A stretch of 64,000 nt of DNA, taken from Asterias rubens (lineage: Eukaryota; Echinodermata; Asteroidea; Forcipulatida; Asteriidae). The stretch spans positions 7,882,146-7,946,145 of the forward strand of contig NC_047076.1 of the NCBI RefSeq assembly GCF_902459465.1, written 5' to 3'. This document shows positions 55,480 through 64,000 of this stretch, in pieces (the stretch's first letter is position 1; every line of letters begins with the position of its first letter). The translations under genes were made by a program, and so were the position numbers. The notes below the pieces were generated by a model. The model saw only the letters and a program-made list of their open reading frames with translations, made no database searches and was not told the DNA's origin.

Positions 55480-56745
55480 ATCATTTTGGGGGAAATATTG
55501 ATACTTGAAAATAGGCCAAAAAAGGAAACAAAAAAAATTTTAATCAAATTTGGGCAAATTTTGAAGCTCGATTCAAGCTACATTTAGGGAAATATTGATA
55601 CTTGAAAAATAGGCCAAACAATTTAAAAACGACAGCATTTTTATAAAATTTTGGCAAATTTTGATTTTTTTGCTCTAAAATGATGCAGTAGGCTCTACTG
55701 ATGCCTTTTTATATAACTTGAGCTATGATTCAAGCTATATTTAGGGAAACATTGATACTTGAAAAATAGACCAAAAAAATTTAAAACGACAAGGGGTAAG
55801 TCCAGCATTTTTATCAAATTTTTGCAAATTTTAAAGATTTTTTTTCACTCTCTCAAGTGATGCAATAGGCTCTACTGATGCCTTTTTAAATAACTTGAGC
55901 TATGATTCAAGCTATATTTAGGGAAATATTGATACTTGAAAAATAGGCAAAAAAATGAAAAAACGACGAGGGGTATCCAGCATTTTTATCAAATTTTGGC
56001 CAATTTTGAAGATTTTTTTTGCTCTAAAATGATGCTGTAGGCTCTACTTATGCCTTTTTATATAACTTGAGCTATGATTCAAGCTATTTGAGGAAATTTG
56101 AGGAAGTTTTGATACTTGAAAAACAGGCAAAAAAATGAAAAAACGTCAAGGGGCAAGTCCAGCATTTTTATCAAATTTGGGCCTTTTTGAAGTTGTGTTT
56201 TTTTGGCTCTAAAACGATGCAGTAGGCTCTACTGATGCCTTTTTATATAACTTGAGCTATGATTCAAGCTATATTAAGGGAAATATTGATACTTGAAAAA
56301 TAGGCCAAAAAAGAAAAGCGACAAGGGGCAAGTCTAGCATTTTTATCAAATTTTGGCAAATTTTGAAGATTTTTTTTCTTCTCTTAAATGATGCGATAGG
56401 CTCTACTGATGCCTTTTTATATAACTTGAGCTATGATTCAAGCTATTTGAGGAAATTTGAGGAAGTTTTGATACTTGAAAAACAGGCAAAAAAATGAAAA
56501 AACGTCAAGGGGTAAGTCCAGCATTTTTATCAAATTTGGGCCTTTTTGAAGTTGTTTTTTTTGCTCTAAAATGATGCAGTAGGCTCTACTGATGCCTTTT
56601 TATATAACTTGAGCTATGATTCAAGCTATATTTAGGGAAATATTGATACTTGAAAAATAGGCAAAACAATGAAAAGCGACAAGGGGTAAGTCTAGCATTT
56701 TTATCAAATTTGGGCCAATTTTGAAGTTGTGATTTTTTGCTCTTA
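55480..56745 (+). repeat. ~175-180-bp satellite array, about seven units
   Basis: Each unit runs ctctaaaatgatgcagtagg, ctctactgatgcctttttat, aacttgagctatgattcaag, aaatattgatacttgaaaaa and agcatttttatcaaattttg. Units near 56090 and 56450 share a variant (gaggaaatttgaggaagttt), implying a two-unit higher-order repeat. Confidence 0.88.
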
Positions 56746-59700
56746 CAAAGTGTAAACAGGTCAGGCTAAGGTCAATATCCAAAGGTCATTGACAAAAGGT
56801 CACGATCAAAAGGTCATTAATAATGTGTATAAAACTTTCCTTGTTTGATATTCACATCCATGGGTCAGGGCTAGTAATATCATTATCGAAAAGGTCACTT
56901 CATGATCGAAAGGTCATTAAAAATGTGTTTAAAACCTTCCTTATTAGAGATACACACCAATTAAAGTTCACACCTACCTGTTTGTTTGTTTGTTTGTTTT
57001 TATTGTAAATGGTTCTGAAGCGGATGTAAAGGCATGACATTCAGTTTTTAATTGTAAAGATTACATACTTGTAAGTACTTCTACTATTAGCTGTTTCAAC
57101 TGAAAAAAAAAACCTGTTCTATAAATGTAATAAGTATTTATTATATCTATAATAAATATTAACCTTTATAACTAACTAAATATTACCACTACAAATATCA
57201 ATGTGAATAAAAAATCATTATAAATGTTACTGGCGGCATAGTGAAATAATTTCTGCCTGTCTTATCGAAGGTCAAAGGTCAGCATATTTTTAGAATTAGG
57301 AAAACAATCCTTAAATACTTGGAAATGTTTTCCATACCAGAAGTATCTTTCAAAATAAATTCAGAGAAGAAATTAACTACAAATAAATTGTGTTATTGAA
57401 GTCCTTTGTGTGATTCTGTTTAAACCCTTAACTAAGCTGTTAGAGACCATAGCGGCTACAAGCGGCTTGTACAAAAATACCCGTAGCGGCCAGAAATGGC
57501 TGCAAGATTTGAACTACAGCCACTCAATAAAAAAGGCCAGAATCTTCTTGTTTTGAAGCCCTGTTATGAAGATTGCTGACAGCACACAGCTTTTAAATCA
57601 ACCACAGAACAACAAGAATGAAGATATAGCCGATGTGACCACTGACGTCACACGAAAACCATAACATGATTCGCGCGCATACCGCCGGGCAAAACCTTTG
57701 TGTTTTGGCAGCCAGCTAGAAAGTGTATGCAATCTTACCATGACTACGTGCCTTTTTGCCCGTCGAAACATGACGTATACAGTGTTTTTTCAACAGAGGG
57801 CGGTTTAAATGTAAACATAGGTCACATCGTCTATAATCAAGTAAGGTTTACGGTAACACCAAATGCTTAGAACTTCTCTTTGAGCTCTGATCTCCTGAAG
57901 GCATTTAAAAAGATACTGATCCATCCATCGAATTGTTGGACTACTGTTTCTTTAAGAAAACAATCTTATAATAGTGGCTTCTAATAAAGGTCAGTGTTAC
58001 TCAAAGCACTTCAACATAATGTATTTTCTTGCAACATATGAATTTTGGGGACTACATATGTAATGTTTTACAAGGTGCTGTGGAACAATGTGCAGCCAAT
58101 CAAACCAGGAACACCTCTTTTCGATAAGTGCACTTTTTTTTTTAAATGTGCGTTACACAACACACATGGCCAACAGCTTTACATCCCATCCTACCACAAC
58201 TCAATTTCCGTGTACATGTGCATGGTGTTATGGCAAACCTGTAAAAATGGTGATGATAGTAAATTACTACAGTAAAAAAGAACAGCATAGAAGAAAAAGA
58301 AGAAAAAATGTCCGACATCCATAACTGATTGGAACCTCCCAAATCAATCATGTTTGTTGGACTGAATAAAAACAACTTTGTCAGGTGTGTGAGTCCACTT
58401 TCCCCTTTAAAGAATGGACATCCATATTTCAAAGTCACTGTCTTACAAACCTGTCCTGGTATTTCAAGACAAAATGTCATTCTGAGTTACCCAGTTGCTT
58501 CATAACCATTAATTTCATTAAAAGCGATGGGGGAAGTTTCCATGCACATAAATTGGGCTATCACGCGATTCAATAAAATCGAGCAGGATATTAGATGCAT
58601 CATCAACACATCTGATTCATTCCCCCTTTCGTCATATTTGGCTGGTAAACGATTTCTGCTAAAGCAAAATGTGTCTGTGCTGAGTAAATTTTAAGCTCAC
58701 TTCATGAACAAAGTCAACACCCTTTAAGTTGATTACAATTATTGTAATTGCCTTTATTTAAGTTACAACGGTTTGTTTTGAACGTTACAAATTCAGACTT
58801 ATATGGAGACTAACCATTCAGAATCTGCTAAACCGCTTACTGCCGGTAGCCGAGTTTTGTTATCGATAATATTGATCTACATACAGTGTTACACCCATCC
58901 GCTTTGCATTCACACAACCTCAGATGTTTGATGACCCAGATGTGAAACATCAACGCTGAGCGGTAAAACTCTGACCTTCGGCGATCCTTGCATATTGTGA
59001 TTGGCCAATTTCCTCGCCACCAATTATTCAATTTATGGTTTACCAGCGGAAACTTGACAGACTTCTACCTGCCTCCCACCAACCCCAAATCACAAACCAA
59101 ATAGTTTCACTTAGCACAGATTACAAATTATATGTTAAGCACAACAAAATAGAGGGCACCAGTCAATACGCTTTATATGGTGTTTTTTTTATGCTAACCT
59201 ATTTCTGGTAAGCAATAGTTTTGTGTGCTAAGCAGCTCTATGCAATTGGCCTCCCGACTCAAGCCCTTGTCAAACACTGAAACATTAATCACCAATCCCA
59301 TTGGATGACACTATCAGTAAAAAGCTGCGGAGCGACACAATATGTACATTAACTAGAGGCAGGACAGAGGGTAATTTTTATGTAGCAGTTAAATGGGACT
59401 TGGGGGATGTTTTGATAATATTTGGTAAATTGTTCGGCAATGATGTCATGGTAGAAGCAAAGTGAATTTTTGCTCACCCCATGAACAGGTTTGCTTTCCT
59501 CGACGATCATTTCGAAGAATTTCTCTTTTGTTCGTGGGAACAAGTGAAAACTAATACGAGCAATGTGATTGATTATTGCTTATTGATTAGTGTTCATTAG
59601 TGACTTGAGGTTGTTTACGCTCTCGAGGGAGTTGGTAAAGTTCCAGGAATTGTTTACATTTGCAAGATGACAAAACACATCTAAATTCATATTTTGAATA

Positions 59701-60286
59701 GCGTGCCGCAGATTAAGAACCGATAATCATTTGATTTCCGGAGTTTTGGCACATCACTAAATTTTGTTAAGTCATCACATCATATACAGGAAAGAGTTTG
59801 TTTTCTGTTTGCATTACGTCATATTTCACAGCTTTTTGACAAGTGATCACTTCATTGTTTCCTGACCTGCCACTCACAAACAGAACAACAGATCAACTTG
59901 TGTTGTGTGTTGTCAAAAAAAACAAAAACTAATTGATGGGCGTTTACGTCGAGGCTCTAATCAAACAAGTGTGTAACTTGTTTTCCCAACAAATAATTAG
60001 TCGCTTTTAAGTTTAAGTGGAAACTTCGACCTGTTGGACTTTAGGAAGGAAAGTTCTTGCAGTCCACCTTTTGCATTGGTCACTATTGCTGGGTGTCTAA
60101 CAATAAAGACTTTGTACTGCGCACAACTCACCGCCAATCATAGGTCTTCATTGACCTGAATGAGGGCACTAAGTGGGCTGGTGACATCATTTGTACAGGC
60201 ATGCAACTGTAACTTCACCAAAAAAAGAGGAAAGTACAAATTTCAGTGATTTAGTATATGATTTTTCAATTTTGAATTGTATAACT
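56746..60286. other. Gene-free stretch with one MITE
   Basis: Repeated aaaggtca words at about 56770-56920, a tttg microsatellite near 56980-57000, the element at 57625-57835, and a CTGCTTAAG repeat at about 59130-59253. No exon recognised. Confidence 0.5.
57625..57835. mobile_element. 211-bp MITE with TATAG-CGATGTGACC ends
   Basis: tatagccgatgtgacc at the left and ggtcacatcgtctata at the right are 15 of 16 inverted. TA at the tips may be the target duplication. The interior contains two tgacgt motifs. Confidence 0.7.
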
Positions 60287-60654
60287 GAGGCAGTGGACAC
60301 TATTGGTATTTACTCAAAATAATTATCATCATTAAACCTTTCTTGATTACGAGTATTGGAGAGAGGTTGATGGTATAAACATTGTGAGAAACAGCTCCCT
60401 CTGAAGTGACGTAGTTTTCGAGAGAGAAGTAATTTTCAACGAATTTGATTTCAAGACCTCAAGTCTCGAAATCAAGCATCTGAAAGCACACAACTTCGTG
60501 TGACAAGGGTGTTTTTTCTTTCATTATTATCTCGCAACTTCGACGACTGATTGAGCTGAAATTTTCACAGGTTTGTTATTTTATGCATATGTTGAGATAC
60601 AGTAAGTGAGAAGACTGGTCTTTGACAATTACCAATAGTGTCCAGTGTCTTTAA
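60287..60654. mobile_element. TTAA MITE family, copy 8
   Basis: ggcagtggacactattggta (left TTAA degenerate) to ccaatagtgtccagtgtct-TTAA at 60651-60654. Confidence 0.85.
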
Positions 60655-61059
60655 AAAATAGAAGAGGAAATCAGCTGATCCGAGGAAAAGTTTCATGCCT
60701 GCAGTAAGGGGTCTACTGTATTTGGACATTTGAAATACACTGATTTGGAATCAATACCAATGGGTGTTTTTATAACGGACTAAGCAGTTACCTAGCCAAA
60801 CTAGAACCAGTTCGCTGTTGTAACAGGTCAAACGTACTTTTCATATCGATTTGGGGTTGATCAATTGGCAAGAGCAGGATTTTACCCTACTGAGCTATCT
60901 AATCTAGCCGTTTACTGGCAGTCTCCCAATTCTGTCACTATCTTAGTTCATGGGGGGGGGGGGGGGTGCCAGTCAAAAACCATGGTGGCGTCTTGGCAGA
61001 TTGTGGTGATTATACAAAAATGAGTGGTCTCTAAAGTGTTAAACGTAAGGCTACTGGGG

Positions 61060-61208
61060 TAGATTTAACAAAGAGTTAAGACTAGTCTTATCTCGACTTA
61101 GGAGTTACTCGTCCTAACTTAAGACTAGCTTTACGTTTTTTTATATCTCTTAGGACTTAGTCCTAAGTTAGGACTAGTCCTACATGTAACTCTTCGTGAA
61201 ATCGACCC
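61060..61208. repeat. CCTAAGTTAGGA palindromic repeat, copy 3
   Basis: gatttaacaaagagttaaga at the left mirrors gtaactcttcgtgaaatcga at the right; centre holds cctaacttaagac and cctaagttaggactagtcc. Confidence 0.65.
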
Positions 61209-61836
61209 CAGCACTCACATCTTTCAATGTGCACATTATAGGCATGGTGTCGCTGATGTCCAAAATGCTACTCGGTAGACACTTCGTCTGGCCAAAATAA
61301 ATTCGCAGCCATGCCCAAATTATTTGGCTCCATACGGCTCGATAAATAAGTACTGATTTTCATGATAAGCCTCAAGAATGATACAAAAAATAATCAAATT
61401 TAAAATAGCTTGACTGACCAAAACTTTCTAAGAGGTCTTTTTTATCACTTCAGAGTGACCGTCAGAATTTCCTGTGATTATTTTCTCCAGACCACAGATA
61501 CAATATCTTGTAATCTGAAGACAGTGCAACAAGACATAACTTTCTTTATAACTGTCATCGTCTATCTACTCCCAGGAAGTAGCTTGACGAGTGGAACATT
61601 TTGGGATGGAAATTACCCCGCAACCACATTAGTCTGGGAAGACACCGTGAGAAGGGGCTGGAGTAATGAATTGATTGCACTAAAGCGATCAGCACAACCC
61701 ACTTCCTTATCAAGTTTGATGTGGTCTGGCTCTGTTACTTGAGCCCACAAGGTTGATTTGGGTTCCCAAACGAGGTTATAGTTTCATTTATAGGCACAGA
61801 ACACCTTTGGTAAATGGTATTCCTATATGGTAGAAG

Positions 61837-62105
61837 GTGCGTAACGGTCAAGAGCACCGGACTCAAGCTCTGGTGTTTCTGATCAGCAGAGTGCGAGTTC
61901 GAGTCCTGGTCTTGACACTTGAACCAATATTGATTTGTCCTTCGAATGGTACGTTAAGCTGTAGGTTCTATGTGTTGTATAGTGCATGTTAATGAACCCA
62001 GTTACACTTATCGATAAGAGAAGGGGTTTGCCCCTGCTGTTTCTGGTGGTGGCTGCTGAATGCGCTGCAGTACTTTGTAAGCCCTAGGGTTCTACATGAA
62101 TCAGT
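61837..62105 (+). mobile_element. tRNA-Leu-derived SINE, second copy
   Basis: ggtcaagagcaccggactca and gctctggtgtttctgatcag, with B-box gagttcgagtcct, match the head at 5861-5948 and tRNA-Leu(CAA); body ends near tataataaaaagaaaagg. Confidence 0.65.
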
Positions 62106-62626
62106 GTTATAATAAAAAGAAAAGGAAAGCAAAAAACTGTCTTAAAATATTTCTGCTTGTTCAAGTGCCTTCAGTACATTATTGGTGGACACATGTGCTA
62201 CACAAAGTATGCCACTAAGGGGAGGAGTATAGAGCGATTCCAATCCACGATAAACTTGTTTAAAAATGCCACCAGTAAGTTTCACCCAAAACAACCTCCG
62301 CTTAGCAAATAAACTTGCTAAGCAATATTTTCTGGCAGTTCAGAAACAAACATTAGGGCACGGTTACAGACAGTAATTCACAGCATCAGCAGATCCCTAG
62401 GGTCACACACCCCCAAAAGGGGTACAAAACAAAATTGGCAATTTTTTTGTCTTTTCAACCAATCACTCATCACCCCCCGCATCTCACTCGAGTACATTTG
62501 CTCCGATCCACAAAACTTCCTTACAAAGTTGTGACCTATTTACTGACAGCCAAGAGCCACAACCTGCCCCCACTCCCTTCCCTAAACACACACCCCTCGT
62601 GAAATTGATAGGAAGTATTGAATTTC

Positions 62627-62694
62627 ATGTCTATCACCGGCCTGACGCCGCCAGATTACGAACATGTCATGGGAAATATCTACGGATATCAATG
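62627..62694 (+). CDS. Candidate first coding exon of an unrecognised gene
   Basis: ATG at 62627 opens MSITGLTPPDYEHVMGNIYG plus YQ, followed by two bases and a strong donor (gtgagt at 62695). An in-frame stop lies 18 nt upstream (62609-62611), so this would be a true start. The protein is compositionally normal and not part of any repeat here. The rest of the gene would lie beyond 64000. I do not recognise the family; it could still be a chance open frame. Confidence 0.35.
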
Positions 62695-64000
62695 GTGAGT
62701 TTGACGGGGGCAAACTGTTTATACACCAGAGGGAAAGATTTCACTAGAGTGTCTACCCCCTTGGGGTTATCTACCCCGGTTGAGGTATCTTCCCCTTAGT
62801 GGAATCAAGGCCATGATCCACAACTTCATGGTGTGACCTGTTTTTACAGTTTGGTTAGACAGATAAACCTGACCTTTTTGCATAGAGCGTGCGAAAGTAA
62901 CGCAACAAAAAATGATCTACTGCCAACTAATACTTGTACTTTGTTGAAAGTTGTTGGATACGATATATCAGATGGTGCCCGGGCATAATTTTGTATAGCA
63001 TGTAGAGACACAAGAACTTGCTTAGCACAGAAAAAAAATTACTTAACACAAACCAAATGCAAGCCAAAGTTACATTACGTTTACATGAGTGTCCCGCTCA
63101 TTTTTTTGCTTAGCAAAGAAATGTGTAATAGAAGATAATAAAACCCAGTCAGGTAGGGACTGAAACCCCACATTCCCATGCACAGCTTCGGTCGGGGTAT
63201 CGTACTTGGGTTCACACGAGTTAAAAGGCAGGACAGGGTTTCGTAAGGCCAGGGGCGGATTGCACCAAGCGGTCTTAAACCAGTCTATGCGTTATAGCCG
63301 GCTAACTTGAGACGCGTTTAGACAGTCTTTAATTATAGACCGATTGCAATAGCGCGGTCTATAATTATAGCCAGTCTTAAATATTAAGCCTCTTCTGTGC
63401 TGGCTATAATCGGTCTTTCTTTTGGTTTTTAAAGATGGCGCTGCATTTGTTAGTTGTAGATGATTTGTGCAGGCATATACAAGCTTGTAAGAGTAGCACT
63501 TTATGATGTGTCACCATTGTTCAATTTAGTTTGTCCTTACGAAAAAAATGTCCTTGAAGTGTTTTTCAAAAAATAAATCAAGAAAATGTCTATCTTGAAT
63601 ATCAGACTTAGATTATTTGGCTTGCGAACTTTGCCCTCGTTTTTTATTTCCCCCTGGATGTGACATACCGATTTTTACGGAAATCGTGATAAATGCGTTG
63701 GAATCGACGAGGGAAAAAGAGTAATAAAAATAAAGAGGGCAAACCAGGGGGGGGGGGATGTCATCTTTTGGGACGCTGTAATTGTTTCTAATAAATTTAA
63801 TTCACCGTCGTCAGGGCGGCTTAATCATTTGACTGCCCGCATGATTGTTACAATTACGCTGTGTCCCACAAGGGAAGAGGAGGATTCTAAAAAAAAAGCA
63901 CTGGGGGTCACTCCCCAGTTAACCTGGACCCAATTTCTCATAGCTGCTTAAGCACAAAATATTTCTGCTTCGCAAAAATTGGCTGGATACCAGTGATTGA
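62695..64000. other. Gene-free right end
   Basis: Repeats only: an inverted-repeat element start near 63245-63430 (rich in ggtctataattatag), a G run near 63750, and a CTGCTTAAG repeat from about 63928 cut by the window edge. If 62627-62694 is an exon, this is its first intron. Confidence 0.45.

Noticed and set aside
60954-60966. Long G run
   Set aside because: Probably a homopolymer with uncertain length in the assembly; no G-quadruplex pattern around it.
61410-61742. 110-codon open frame
   Set aside because: No recognised domain, no convincing splice signals at both ends, and AT-rich low-information composition in the first half.

Overview
This is a eukaryotic nuclear window: short coding exons with GT-AG boundaries, long AT-rich introns, tRNA-derived SINEs and many palindromic MITEs. 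Repeat content and protein style suggest a marine deuterostome, most likely an echinoderm such as a sea star. That taxon guess is inference from repeats that resemble echinoderm elements, not something the window proves. No viral or bacterial genes were seen.

Layout. (1) 2905-13474, plus: a ten-exon gene for a 448-residue coiled-coil protein ending in what looks like a tandem RWD module, resembling the KNL1 C-terminus, with a ZWINT-like N-terminal half; probably a kinetochore protein. (2) 13475-17889: a 75-bp tandem array, a real tRNA-Met(CAT) on the minus strand, a self-nested 132-bp MITE and an ~870-bp foldback element. (3) 17905-36142, plus: a twelve-exon gene for an 827-residue Gly/Arg-rich nuclear protein with two U1/matrin-like C2H2 zinc fingers and a 25-nt microexon; not recognised by name, probably RNA-binding. 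Its introns carry SINEs, MITEs and a ~48-bp palindromic minisatellite. (4) 39166-41522, minus: DCAKD, a dephospho-CoA kinase domain protein, complete in four exons (230 aa). (5) 42764-52458, plus: RBM48, complete in five exons (524 aa), head-to-head with DCAKD. (6) 52459-64000: mostly gene-free, with a ~175-bp satellite array, MITEs, a tRNA-Leu-derived SINE and one candidate first coding exon at 62627-62694 of a gene that would run off the window.

Functionally the genes are unrelated housekeeping genes: chromosome segregation, an RNA-binding/nuclear protein, CoA synthesis, and minor-intron splicing (RBM48 with ARMC7). All exon joins were derived by hand from splice signals and reading phase; every join keeps one open frame from ATG to stop. 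I did not find a convincing new biological system. The best leads are the RWD-bearing ZWINT/KNL1-like protein, the unnamed two-finger RGG protein, and the MITE families whose target-site duplications can be read directly from nested insertions.
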